Assembly: GCA_020853755.1 (NCBI GenBank) | Contig: JADYYG010000017.1 | Span: 105,226-169,225, forward strand | Direction: 5' to 3' | DNA length: 64,000 nucleotides | Source of the DNA: Dehalococcoidia bacterium | Lineage (GTDB): Bacteria > Chloroflexota > Dehalococcoidia > Tepidiformales > Tepidiformaceae | Part shown: piece after piece, positions 35,335 through 44,742 of the stretch | How the letters are laid out: every line of letters starts with the position of its first letter | Numbering within the stretch: position 1 is the stretch's first letter | Translations under genes and position numbers: made by a program | The notes under the pieces: generated by a model | The model's database searches: none | Seen by the model: the letters and a program-made list of their open reading frames with translations, nothing else | Told to the model about the DNA's origin: nothing

Positions 35335-37266
35335 TCACCCGCAGGAGGACGGCGGCGAAATGCCGAGCGAGGTTGCGTGGCCCGCGAAGTCTGTCGCGAC
35401 GATGACGAAGTTCGTCCCGCCGTTGGCCAGGCCGCCGGCGCCAGTCCAGGCGCTGCCGCCCGCCGAGGAGAGCGACGCCGAACCGGGCGCACCGCCGGCT
35501 GTCGTCCAGCTGACGGTGACGCTCGCGACCGCGACGTCGTCTATGGCGTAGACGGTCCACGAACTGCTTGGCGCGGTCGCGGCGCAGCTGCCGGTGTAGC
35601 GAATAATCTCCGGCGAAGCGCCTCCACGCGTCACGCGGACCACCACTTCGACGGTGTTGCCCGGGCCGCTGACAACGACGACGCCGGTGTAGACGCCTTC
35701 GCCGGAAGGCACGAGTTGGGCGTTCACGATCACCCCGACCGAGGTCTGGGTAGACGGTTGAAGATTGCCGGAAGCAGGCGTGACCGTGAGCCAGGGTGTC
35801 CCGTCGGTCTCGGCGGTCCAGGCGGCTGCGCAGTTCGCCGGGTTCGAAATCGTGAACGAGCTGCTGCCGCCCAGCGGAACGTTGAGCAGCGTGGTGTTGA
35901 AGGAGAGCACGGGCGTGCAAGGCTGCTGCGTTGGCGTCGCCGTGGCCGTCGGCGCGGCCGTGCGGGTAGGCGTGGCAGTCGCCGTCTTCGTTGCCGTGGC
36001 TGTCGCCGTCGCAGTCGATGTCAGTGTCGGGGTGGCCGTCGGAGTGCCCGGGCCGGGGGTCGGCGTGGCCGTACCCTGCGGGGTCGGTGTCGAAGTCCCG
36101 CTAGCGGCAGCGGTCGGCGTCTGGCTGGCGCTGGCCGTCTGCGTCCTCGTCGCGGTGGCCGTCGGCGTCGAGGCAGGGATCACGTTGGAGTCGCCGGGCG
36201 TGGGAGTTGCTTCGTGCAAAGCCTTGTTGATGCCCCCGTCGCCGGTAACCGCGAGCGGGCTCGCCGGGACCAACAAGGCCAGCAGGAGCAGGATAAGCGC
36301 GCCGCCAAGACCCGCGCCCGCCTTGAGGAACCGCGCCGGCAGCCCGAACGCTCCTCCGCCTCCGCCTGCCTGGCCCGCCCGGGCGCCGCCACCCGGCCCT
36401 CCCGTGCCGCCGCTCGACCCGCCGGTTCCTCCCGAAGGGCCAGCGCCAGCAGCCGGGCCGGGCCATTGCTGGAGCAAGCCATCGAGGATGTGAGCCTTCG
36501 CGCCAACCGGCGCGCCAATGGCGCCGAGGGCGGCGAATGCGGCGAGCGGGGCCATCTGCTTCTTGCGCTCGGCACAGCCGGGGCACTGCGCCACGTGCCG
36601 TTCGACCAGCTTGCGAATCTCGGGCGACATCCCGTCGATGTCCTGCTTGTGGAGGACCGCATCGAGTTCCTCGCAGTACTGGCGCCCGGTTTTGAACATG
36701 ATGAAGGCTCCGATCGCTTCTTCGACGGCCTTCTTCAGACGGTTCAGCATCACGTAGCCGTTGTTCTTCGTGACACCGAGGACGTCCGCGATTTCGCCGC
36801 TGTCCAGCCCCTGGCGCAGGTGCAGGTCCAGCAACGAAAGTTGCCTGGGGTCCAGGCCCGCCGCGGCCTGCCAGACGAGCGACGCGACCGCGTTCGCCTG
36901 GGCAGCCTCCTCCGGGTCGGCGAAGCGGTCGGTATCGACAACGTCGAAGCCGACCTCCTCGCCGTCTTCGCCTTCGAAGGTGAGCGGCCGGGTGCGGTTG
37001 CTTTTCTCGATCCGGTTCAGCGCGGTGTTGCGGGCGATGGTGAAGATCCAGCTCTTGAAGCTGGCGCCCTTCTGCAGCCCGCCGAGAGCGTTCATCGCCT
37101 TCAGGAACGTGTCCTGGGCGACGTCCGCGGCTTCATCGCGGTTCCGCATCAGGCGGGCGAGGAAGTCGTACACCATGTCGAAGTAGCGCGAGTAGAGTTC
37201 GGCGAAGGCGTGCCTGTCGCCGCCCTGTGCGAGCTCAATCAGCCGGGAATCCGGGAGCTGATCCAT
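35335..37266 (-). CDS. ECF sigma factor fused to anti-sigma-like zinc finger, TM helix, Thr/Pro-rich linker and BACON/Ig-like extracellular domains
   Basis: Sigma2 (YFDMVYDFLARLMRNRDEAADVAQDTFLKA), sigma4 (GLDSGEIADVLGVTKNNGYVMLNRLKKAV), HxxxCxxC (HVAQCPGC), TM GGALILLLLALLVPASPL, TPTATAT repeats, WLTVTPASGNL BACON-like. Confidence 0.85.
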   Translation of the reverse strand: MDQLPDSRLIELAQGGDRHAFAELYSRYFDMVYDFLARLMRNRDEAADVAQDTFLKAMNALGGLQKGASFKSWIFTIARNTALNRIEKSNRTRPLTFEGEDGEEVGFDVVDTDRFADPEEAAQANAVASLVWQAAAGLDPRQLSLLDLHLRQGLDSGEIADVLGVTKNNGYVMLNRLKKAVEEAIGAFIMFKTGRQYCEELDAVLHKQDIDGMSPEIRKLVERHVAQCPGCAERKKQMAPLAAFAALGAIGAPVGAKAHILDGLLQQWPGPAAGAGPSGGTGGSSGGTGGPGGGARAGQAGGGGGAFGLPARFLKAGAGLGGALILLLLALLVPASPLAVTGDGGINKALHEATPTPGDSNVIPASTPTATATRTQTASASQTPTAAASGTSTPTPQGTATPTPGPGTPTATPTLTSTATATATATKTATATPTRTAAPTATATPTQQPCTPVLSFNTTLLNVPLGGSSSFTISNPANCAAAWTAETDGTPWLTVTPASGNLQPSTQTSVGVIVNAQLVPSGEGVYTGVVVVSGPGNTVEVVVRVTRGGASPEIIRYTGSCAATAPSSSWTVYAIDDVAVASVTVSWTTAGGAPGSASLSSAGGSAWTGAGGLANGGTNFVIVATDFAGHATSLGISPPSSCG

Positions 37267-37430
37267 GCCACTCCTCTGCCGCACCGCGGCGCCGAACCGG
37301 GAAACCCCGGGCATGCCTGCGAGTCCGTCGAGCCACAGGCTTCACCACTCAGACAGGCCGGGCCGGGAGATCTTACACGCGCGCTGTACGGAGCCTCGGG
37401 AGTGGCCGGTTGCGCACACGCGCCGGAGGT

Positions 37431-38471
37431 TTAGATGTCGAGCGCGCTCTGCCGCTCGCGCCACCAGCCCGCGGCGAAGCCCGCGCCGTACGAGGCGTGC
37501 ATCGTTGCCATCGCCGCGAAGGTGAGGAACGGGTTCGCGCCGTTCTTCGCGGCCGCCCGGCTGGCCATCACCATCCCGCCCGCGATGTAGACAGCGGCCA
37601 GCAGCTTGAGGAGCAGCCGGGCCTTCTTCGAGATTCGCCCGAGGACCCAGAGACCCGGGCCGCCGAAGACCATCGCGGTCGGCGCGAAGTGGCGCGGCTG
37701 CAACGGCCGGCCGCGCTGGAAGAGCGTGCCCTTGGCCGCGCCGTACTCCCAGTATTGCTTCGCCAGCGCCTTGAATGTGCGCCGCGGGTAGTAGCTGCTG
37801 CGGATGGCTGGCGTCAGCCAGATCTTGCCGCCGGCGTCGAGCAGGCGCTGGTTGTAGCTGTCCTCATCGGCGCCATCGACCGTCTCATCGAACTGGCCGA
37901 CCACGTCCCAGACGGCCCGGTGGTAGCAGCCGAAGGGCACGGTATCGACTTCGCCCTCCTCCTCCGCGTAGCGGAAGCGGGCGTTGCCCACGCCGAACGG
38001 CGACGACATGGCGGCGGCGATGGCAAGGCCAACCGTCCCGTCGCCGATCGTTTCGATCGGGCCGCCGACACAGGCTGCGCCGGTCCGCTTCAGGGCTTCG
38101 ACCGATTCGCGGACGAAGTCCCCGCGTACCTTGCTGTGCGCCCCGATGATGATCCAGCAGTCGCCGCGAGCGGCGGCCATGCCTTCGTTCAGCCCGGCGA
38201 CGGTGATGCGCCGGGGATTGTCGACCAGTTCGAGGCGGGCGAACGGCGAGTCATAGTCGCGGACGAGTTCGCGAGTGCGGTCGGTGCTGCCGCCGTCGGA
38301 GACGAGCACCTCGATACCGTCAGCGCCGTAATCCTGGGCCGCCAGCGAATCGAGGAGCGCGACGATGTAGCCCTCTTCGTTGAGGCAGGGGATAACGATG
38401 GAGACGAGCGGGCGGGCCGGGAGTTCGAGCGGAATTTCGCCGAGGAAGCCCGGGGCAACGGGAGTTGTCAT
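37431..38471 (-). CDS. Family 2 glycosyltransferase (ExoA-like)
   Basis: VSIVIPCLNEEGYIVALLDSLAAQDY...VLVSDGGSTDRT; C-terminal TM segments. Confidence 0.88.
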   Translation of the reverse strand: MTTPVAPGFLGEIPLELPARPLVSIVIPCLNEEGYIVALLDSLAAQDYGADGIEVLVSDGGSTDRTRELVRDYDSPFARLELVDNPRRITVAGLNEGMAAARGDCWIIIGAHSKVRGDFVRESVEALKRTGAACVGGPIETIGDGTVGLAIAAAMSSPFGVGNARFRYAEEEGEVDTVPFGCYHRAVWDVVGQFDETVDGADEDSYNQRLLDAGGKIWLTPAIRSSYYPRRTFKALAKQYWEYGAAKGTLFQRGRPLQPRHFAPTAMVFGGPGLWVLGRISKKARLLLKLLAAVYIAGGMVMASRAAAKNGANPFLTFAAMATMHASYGAGFAAGWWRERQSALDI

Positions 38472-38509
38472 GTCTTCACCCTCCGGTGACGGGTATCAAG
38501 AGTACGTGG

Positions 38510-39490
38510 TCAGCGGGCGAAACGCAGCGCCAACTGCTCGATTCGCTCCGCGATGTGGGCGGCGTTGTGGTTGCGTTCGACCCAGCCGCGGCCCTCGTCG
38601 CTGAGGCGCTCACGTTCGGCGGCATCATCGAGGAGGCGGGCCACCGCTGCGGCGATTTCCGGACCGCTGTGGGCGTTCACGAACGGCGGCGGCTCGTCGT
38701 AGGCGGCGTCATACGTGAAGTAGGCGATGACCGGGCGGCCACAGGCCATCGCTTCGAGTTCGACCATGCCGACCGCGCCCTGGTGGACCTGCCCGATGAT
38801 GATGCGGTGGCGCGCCATGAGAGCTGGCAGCTTCTCCCGCGGCTGGTGCATGAGAAGGAGCACGTTGGCCAGCCCGTTCGCGCGCTCCGTCCCTGAACCA
38901 CCGGCGACCGCGGTGATCCGGGCCGCGGGGCGCTCGGTCTCGAGTTGTTCGCAGGCGGCGAGGATGTTCCCGACGCCTTTGTTCTCGGCCAGCGCGCAGG
39001 CGACGAAGACATCCTCGGCATCCCCCGGCAACGGCGCCGGGTGGAAGCGCTCGATGTCGATGGGGTTCGGCAGGAACTCGGCGTCCGGGCGAATCGCGTG
39101 CAGCGGCTCGGCAAGATCCGGGGTCGAATAGTAGACGTGGCGGGCGCGCTGGATAGCCAGCCGGATGACGGGCGCCCAGATGCGCCGCGACACATCGCGC
39201 ACGTCATCACCGTGGCAGTGGAGGACGTACGGCACGCGGGCGATAAGGCCGACGATACCGAGGTAGGCGTAGTGGATATGGACGGCGTCGTAGTTGCCGC
39301 GGCGGAGGCGCCACGCGAGGCGCAACCAATCCGCGAAGCGGGCCGGGATGACCGCGAGCTTCCAGAGCGGAGAGAGTCCCGCGCCGTAGAGCCGCGGGTA
39401 AAGCAGGTCAACTTCGTGGCCGCGGCGGCGCAGGGCAACGGCAAGTTCGCTCGCGACCGACGCGATGTCGTTGACCTGGACGAAGCGCAT
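38510..39490 (-). CDS. Family 4 glycosyltransferase
   Basis: NDIASVASELAVALRRRGHEV...VELEAMACGRPVIAY. Confidence 0.85.
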   Translation of the reverse strand: MRFVQVNDIASVASELAVALRRRGHEVDLLYPRLYGAGLSPLWKLAVIPARFADWLRLAWRLRRGNYDAVHIHYAYLGIVGLIARVPYVLHCHGDDVRDVSRRIWAPVIRLAIQRARHVYYSTPDLAEPLHAIRPDAEFLPNPIDIERFHPAPLPGDAEDVFVACALAENKGVGNILAACEQLETERPAARITAVAGGSGTERANGLANVLLLMHQPREKLPALMARHRIIIGQVHQGAVGMVELEAMACGRPVIAYFTYDAAYDEPPPFVNAHSGPEIAAAVARLLDDAAERERLSDEGRGWVERNHNAAHIAERIEQLALRFAR

Positions 39491-40497
39491 CAGGCTGCCG
39501 GCGCCTGCGGGATGGCCGTACCGCCGACGATGGCGGCCGCAACCGTCTCGACCCGGTCGACCACGCGGTCGAGGCCGTGGTGGCGTTCCACCCAGGCGCG
39601 GCCGTTTTCGCCCACGGAAAGACGCATGGCCGCCGAATCATGGAGCGCGGCCACGGCTTCGGCGATCTCGACCGCGTCGACGGCGGTGACGAAGGGCGGC
39701 GGCTCGGCGTAGGCGTGCAATTCGTTGAACCAGGTGACCACCGGGCGGGCGCAGGCCATCGCTTCGAGTTCGGCCATGCCGGCGCTGCCCAGCTTCACCT
39801 GCCCGAGGACGATGCCGTGCTGGTTGATGAGCGCGGGGAGCTTCCAGCGCGGCTGGTGAGCGATGACCGTGACGTTCGAGAGCGCCTGGAACTGGGGCGT
39901 GAAGCTCCCACCGCCGATGGCCGTGATGCGGATGTCCGGCCGCGTCCGGGCGAGATGCTGGCAGGCCTTCAACAGCCGTCCGGCGCCTTTCACCTCGGTC
40001 AGGCCGCAGCAGATCAGCACACCCGGGCGCTCATCCGCGCTCATAAGCGGGCGGAACTGCGCTGTGTCCACCGGGTTCGGGAGGAACTCCCCATCCGGGC
40101 GCACTTCGCCGACGTAGTGCTCAAGGTCCGGGGTCGAATAGAACACGTGGCGCGCGCCGCGGAGGGCGTTGCGAATCAGCGGCCGGGTCACGGCCGTGCC
40201 GCCGCGCAGGTCAGTCCCGTGGCAGTGGAGGATGTACGGGAATCCGCCGAGCAGGCCAATATTGCCGAGGTAGGCGTAGTGGATATGGACGAGGTCGTAC
40301 CCGCCGGCCCGGATGCGGCGAATAAGGTCCAGCCAGTCGAGCGCGCGAACCGGCGCCGTTATGGGCTTGACCTGGGGATGGAGGCTCGCGCCGACAAGCC
40401 GCGGGTGATAGAGGGCGACTTCGTGCCCGCGCGCGCGCAGTCCCGCGCCGATTTCGGACGCGACCGAGGCGATGTCGTTGATCTCTGCGATGCGCAT
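39490..40497 (-). CDS. Family 4 glycosyltransferase, paralog of the adjacent one
   Basis: AEINDIASVASEIGAGLRARGHEV...AELEAMACARPVVTW. Confidence 0.85.
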   Translation of the reverse strand: MRIAEINDIASVASEIGAGLRARGHEVALYHPRLVGASLHPQVKPITAPVRALDWLDLIRRIRAGGYDLVHIHYAYLGNIGLLGGFPYILHCHGTDLRGGTAVTRPLIRNALRGARHVFYSTPDLEHYVGEVRPDGEFLPNPVDTAQFRPLMSADERPGVLICCGLTEVKGAGRLLKACQHLARTRPDIRITAIGGGSFTPQFQALSNVTVIAHQPRWKLPALINQHGIVLGQVKLGSAGMAELEAMACARPVVTWFNELHAYAEPPPFVTAVDAVEIAEAVAALHDSAAMRLSVGENGRAWVERHHGLDRVVDRVETVAAAIVGGTAIPQAPAA

Positions 40498-40514
40498 AGC
40501 GGTCGAGGCGGCGG

Positions 40515-41615
40515 TCAGGCGCTCTTCGAACCAGAGCGAACCGGACTGAGCCATTCGACAGTGTAGATGGCGATGAGCCCGAACACGATGGTGACCACGA
40601 GGGCAACGGCAATCCGGCCGATGAGCGAACCGCCGAGGCCGCCGCTCGATGTGTACGAGACGTCGATATAGCTGAGCGCACTGGTCGCAGCGACCTGGGC
40701 GTTGGCGAGCCGCACGTACGATTCGTCCTTTACCTGGCGGAGGCCGCGAGCGCGGTCAAGCAGCGCCAGCGTCGCCGGGTCAAGCTGCGACTCCGCAATC
40801 GTTGGGCCGGATTTCTCTGAACTCTGGATGGCCGCAGTCAGGGCGGCCTTCTTGAGTTGCAGCGCGGCCAGGGCGTCGGCTGCTGCCACCGGCTGGCCGA
40901 GGATGGACGATGCGACCGCGGCAAGCGCACCGGGCGAACTGTTCCCTGCTCCCGCGAGCGCGCCATCAATCTGGTCCAGCTGGGACTGGAGGCGAGCCTG
41001 CTCGGCGAGCGTAATGGAGGTTGGCGTCGTGTTCCCGCGCGTTTCGAGCAGGGCATCGAGGTTCACCGTCGCGGGGACGGCCGCCTTCAGCTTCGTGTAG
41101 GCGTCGAGGAAGTCCTTCTCGGTCTGGGCGGCCACATTCTGGCGGTTTTCGACAAAACGCTGCCGGTAGAGGCCATCGGGGGCCGTGTACTCAGCGGTAA
41201 ACACGTCGACGAACGCCTGGCGGTACTTCGCAGCTTTCGCTTCGTCCGGGTCGGTGATGGAGACGGTGAGGATGCCCCGGGAGATGCCGTCGGCCACGCT
41301 GATCGGGCTCAGGCTGATGGCGTAGCGGCCGAAATCGAAGTCCTGGTCACCGATGGCGTCCTTCACCTTCTGGCGGAAGCGCGGGTCGTGTGTCATCTCC
41401 TGGGCTTCGAAGATGCGGAGACCGCGGTCGCCGCCGATGACGAGGTCATGGACGGTGGTATCGAGTGTGAGGCTCGCGACGGCGTTCGCGTCACCGGTGG
41501 CTCGGCCAACAAAAAGGCCCGCGAGGATGCCAAGGACGGCGAAGGGAATGAACAACCATGCCCGGCGCCGGACCAGGTTCAGATCGCGTTCCAGTCCGCT
41601 GGTTCCGGGCGGCAT
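40515..41615 (-). CDS. Wzz/chain-length determinant-like membrane protein
   Basis: N- and C-terminal TM helices flanking a coiled-coil periplasmic domain; within GT cluster. Confidence 0.75.
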   Translation of the reverse strand: MPPGTSGLERDLNLVRRRAWLFIPFAVLGILAGLFVGRATGDANAVASLTLDTTVHDLVIGGDRGLRIFEAQEMTHDPRFRQKVKDAIGDQDFDFGRYAISLSPISVADGISRGILTVSITDPDEAKAAKYRQAFVDVFTAEYTAPDGLYRQRFVENRQNVAAQTEKDFLDAYTKLKAAVPATVNLDALLETRGNTTPTSITLAEQARLQSQLDQIDGALAGAGNSSPGALAAVASSILGQPVAAADALAALQLKKAALTAAIQSSEKSGPTIAESQLDPATLALLDRARGLRQVKDESYVRLANAQVAATSALSYIDVSYTSSGGLGGSLIGRIAVALVVTIVFGLIAIYTVEWLSPVRSGSKSA

Positions 41616-41682
41616 CGGCCCGTATCGTATGGGCGTGGCGAGTGTGGATCAATGCTTGTGAAGGCCGTCACGAGGGCCGCCG

Positions 41683-43113
41683 GTGCTTGAGTACGAGATC
41701 ATCGTTTTCCTCCAACTCGTCCTGCTCGCCGCCGTCATCATCCTCCGCGAACCGAAGCTCCTCATCCCTTGCGTGGTCCTCGGGCTGCCCTTCGAATACG
41801 TCGCCACGCAAACGCTCTCGTCGCTTGGCGAAAGCGGGACGGGCGGAATCATCCGCACCCTTCTGAACCCGGGGAAGGCAGCGATGCTCGCGACCGTCGG
41901 GATTGCCATCATTCGCGCGCGCCACAACCCGCGGAAGCTCTTCCCCGATTCAGAGATCATGCTGCCGCTTGCCGTCCTGACCGCGGTGGTCTTCCTCGGC
42001 GTGGCCTGGTCCGATTCGATGCGGCCTTCGAACGGCGTCCTCATCATGCCGATGTACGTGGCATTCGTGTTCGCGGCGCCCTCACTCATCGAGGACCGCA
42101 AAGACCTCGAACGGATCGTCGCTGCCTTCCTGATCGCCGCTGCCCTGCTTTCTGTCGTAGCCATCGCCCAGCGGGTGCTCGGGGTGTTCCAGTGGCGCGC
42201 CATCCTCGTCCAGTCCGACGACTACAGCTATCGCTCGAACGCGTTCTTCGCCGACCCAAACAACCTGGCGCGGTTCCTCGCCATCTCGATGGCGCTTGCC
42301 GCCGGGCTGATCATGGTGACCGGCCCGCGCCGAATGACGGTCTACCTGGCGGCGCCGATGTTCGCCGTCTCTGCGGCAGGCATTGTGACCACCGCCTCAC
42401 GCTCGGGCTGGTTGGGCATGCTGCTCGCCTCGTTCCTCGTCGTCATGATGTCGCCCATCCGCGGGTACACGAAGGCGCGACTGACGGTAGTCGCATTCGG
42501 GGGGCTTGTCTTCCTCCTCGCGCTCGTCTTCATGCAGGGTGGAGCGAACGCCGAGCGCGTAAAGTCACTGACCTCCGGCATCCAACTCATCGGCCAGCGC
42601 GAGTTCCTCATCAAAGGCGGCTGGGAGATGTGGAAGGACAACCCGCTCGTCGGCGTGGGGTCCGGCAACTACCAGCACACGCTCATCACGAGCTACCTCT
42701 GGACGCTCCCCTGGTGGGCGAAGACCACGCTCTCGCACACCTCGTTCATCAGCATCCTCGCCGAACTCGGCATCGTCGGCGTGGGTATCCTCGGGCTGTT
42801 CGCGCTGCGGGTTGGCGCGGCCTGCCGGTCCGCCTTCCGGTTGCACGGCGACCGCTATTCGCGGCTGCTCTCTGCGTGGTGCGCCGCGGCGCTCGTCGAG
42901 ATCCTGTTCCAGTCGCAATCCGAAGGGCGCCTGCTCGAAGAGCCGTTCCTCTACCTTGTCTTCGCCATCCTGATTGCTGTCGAGCTCGGCGCGGGCTCGC
43001 GCGGACCTGACCCGGTGGTCGAACCGGTCCCGGAGACGGCGCCGTCCACAGGTGACCCCTCGCTGGTTCGAACGCCTGCACCAGCGGCAACGGCCAGCCC
43101 CGCCACTGGCTGA
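41683..43113 (+). CDS. O-antigen ligase/polymerase family membrane protein
   Basis: Polytopic; IQLIGQREFLIKGGWEMWKDNPLVGVGSGNYQH and SHTSFISILAELGIVG motifs. Confidence 0.85.
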   Translation: MLEYEIIVFLQLVLLAAVIILREPKLLIPCVVLGLPFEYVATQTLSSLGESGTGGIIRTLLNPGKAAMLATVGIAIIRARHNPRKLFPDSEIMLPLAVLTAVVFLGVAWSDSMRPSNGVLIMPMYVAFVFAAPSLIEDRKDLERIVAAFLIAAALLSVVAIAQRVLGVFQWRAILVQSDDYSYRSNAFFADPNNLARFLAISMALAAGLIMVTGPRRMTVYLAAPMFAVSAAGIVTTASRSGWLGMLLASFLVVMMSPIRGYTKARLTVVAFGGLVFLLALVFMQGGANAERVKSLTSGIQLIGQREFLIKGGWEMWKDNPLVGVGSGNYQHTLITSYLWTLPWWAKTTLSHTSFISILAELGIVGVGILGLFALRVGAACRSAFRLHGDRYSRLLSAWCAAALVEILFQSQSEGRLLEEPFLYLVFAILIAVELGAGSRGPDPVVEPVPETAPSTGDPSLVRTPAPAATASPATG

Positions 43114-43159
43114 CCAGTAGCACGCGACGCCGCCCGCCCCGGCGGGTACGATCCGGGGC

Positions 43160-44092
43160 ATGTATACCGTTCTCGCCGGGGGCGTCGGCGCTTCCCGTTT
43201 CCTCCAGGGGCTCTGCCAGTTCGTCGACCCCGCAAACGTCACCGTCATCTCGAACACCGGCGACGATGTCGAGATGTTCGGGCTCCACGTGTCGCCCGAC
43301 ACCGACATCGTCCTCTACGCCCTGGCCGGCGCGGTCAACCCCGAGACCGGCTGGGGCCTGACCGGCGATACCTTTGCCGTCGTCGACCAGCTCCAGCGAT
43401 TCGGCTACGAGCGCTGGTTCAACCTGGGCGACAAGGACCTCGCGATGGCGATCCACCGCACCCGCCTGCTGCACGACGGCGTGCCGATGCACGAGGTCAC
43501 AGCGAACCTGGCGAAGGCATGGGGCCTGGCCTGCACCGTCCTGCCGATGGCGAACGAACCGGTCCGCACGATGATCACAGGCCCCGAGGGCGAACTGGCG
43601 TTCCAGGAGTACATGGTCCGGCTGCGGACGGAAGTCGATGTGCGCTCGGTGCGGTTCGCCGGGGTCGAATCGGCGAAGCCGGCGCCGGGCGTCCTCGACG
43701 CGCTGAGCGGCGCAGACGTGGTTTTCCTCGCGCCGAGCAACCCGGTCGTCAGCATCGGCCCGATCCTTGCGGTAGCGGGGGTCCGGGACGCCCTCGCGAA
43801 CACACGCGCCACCCGCGTCGCCATCAGCCCGATCATCGCCGGGCAGGTGGTGAAGGGTCCGGCGGCGAAGATGATGACCACGATGGGCTACGAGGTCTCG
43901 GCCCTCGGCGTCGCGCAGATCTACGACGGCCTCATCGATGTCTTCGTCATCGACGAACAGGACCGCGCGCTCAAGCCGGCGGTCGAGGCCCTCGGGCTGC
44001 GCTGCTTCGTCACCGACACGATGATGACCAGCGCCGAACGGAAGGCCGAGCTGGCCCGCGACATCCTCAGCTTCCTGGAGGCGGCGAAGTGA
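43160..44092 (+). CDS. cofD: 2-phospho-L-lactate transferase (F420 biosynthesis)
   Basis: VLAGGVGASRFLQGL...VISNTGDDVEMFGLHVSPDTDIVLYALAG. Confidence 0.93.
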   Translation: MYTVLAGGVGASRFLQGLCQFVDPANVTVISNTGDDVEMFGLHVSPDTDIVLYALAGAVNPETGWGLTGDTFAVVDQLQRFGYERWFNLGDKDLAMAIHRTRLLHDGVPMHEVTANLAKAWGLACTVLPMANEPVRTMITGPEGELAFQEYMVRLRTEVDVRSVRFAGVESAKPAPGVLDALSGADVVFLAPSNPVVSIGPILAVAGVRDALANTRATRVAISPIIAGQVVKGPAAKMMTTMGYEVSALGVAQIYDGLIDVFVIDEQDRALKPAVEALGLRCFVTDTMMTSAERKAELARDILSFLEAAK

Positions 44093-44742
44093 GCGTCCCT
44101 GTCCTCATTCCCGTGAACCGGCTCGACCGTGCGAAGGGGCGGCTCGCCGCGCTGCTTTCGGCTGAGGAGCGGACCACGCTCGCTCGCATCACGCTGGAGA
44201 CCGTGCTGCACGCCGCCGGCCCGGCGAGCATCGTCCTGACGGCGGATCCGCGGGTCCGCGAGGCCGCCGCCGGAAAGGCGCGCGTCATCGCCGAAGCGCC
44301 TGGCGCGAGCGGCCTCAACGAACTCCTCGAAGCGGCGATCGCCACGCTGGTGAAAGAAGGCGCCGTCCGCGACGCGCTGCTCATCCTCCACGCGGACCTG
44401 CCACTCGCGACCGGCGAGGCCATCGAGTACTTGCTTTCGATGGGGGCGGCGAACAGCATCACCGCGGTCGAAAGCCGCGACGGCGGCACGAACGCGATGC
44501 TCATGCAGCCCCCGGCGAAGTTCCCGCTGGCCTATGGCGCGGCTTCGTTCGCGCGGCACTGTGCGGCCGCTCGCCAGGCGGGCATGCACGTCTCGGTCAA
44601 CGCGAATCGCGAACTCCGGCTCGACCTCGACACACCCGAAGATGTGGTCGAACTGCTGCGCGCACCGCGTGGCCGCCAGGGGGCTTCGGGCCGCTATCTC
44701 CAGTCCATCGGCGTCGAAGCGCGCCTCAGCGCCAGCGCGTGA
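44089..44742 (+). CDS. cofC: 2-phospho-L-lactate guanylyltransferase (F420 biosynthesis)
   Basis: VLIPVNRLDRAKGRLAALLSAEERTTLAR...DGGTNAMLMQPP; GTGA overlap with cofD. Confidence 0.9.
   Translation: MSVPVLIPVNRLDRAKGRLAALLSAEERTTLARITLETVLHAAGPASIVLTADPRVREAAAGKARVIAEAPGASGLNELLEAAIATLVKEGAVRDALLILHADLPLATGEAIEYLLSMGAANSITAVESRDGGTNAMLMQPPAKFPLAYGAASFARHCAAARQAGMHVSVNANRELRLDLDTPEDVVELLRAPRGRQGASGRYLQSIGVEARLSASA

Noticed and set aside
35920-36185. CRISPR-like or tandem-repeat array
   Set aside because: Repeats are codon-level degenerate hexamers within a coding linker, with no spacer/repeat structure; no CRISPR array seen anywhere in the window
35765-36493. Val/Gly-repeat ORF on the plus strand (VGVAVAV...)
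   Set aside because: Translation of the antisense of the Thr/Pro linker tract; artefact of low complexity
35377-37434. 685-aa plus-strand ORF
   Set aside because: Shadow of the sigma-fusion gene; R/G/A-rich with no domains, while the opposite strand has clear sigma motifs
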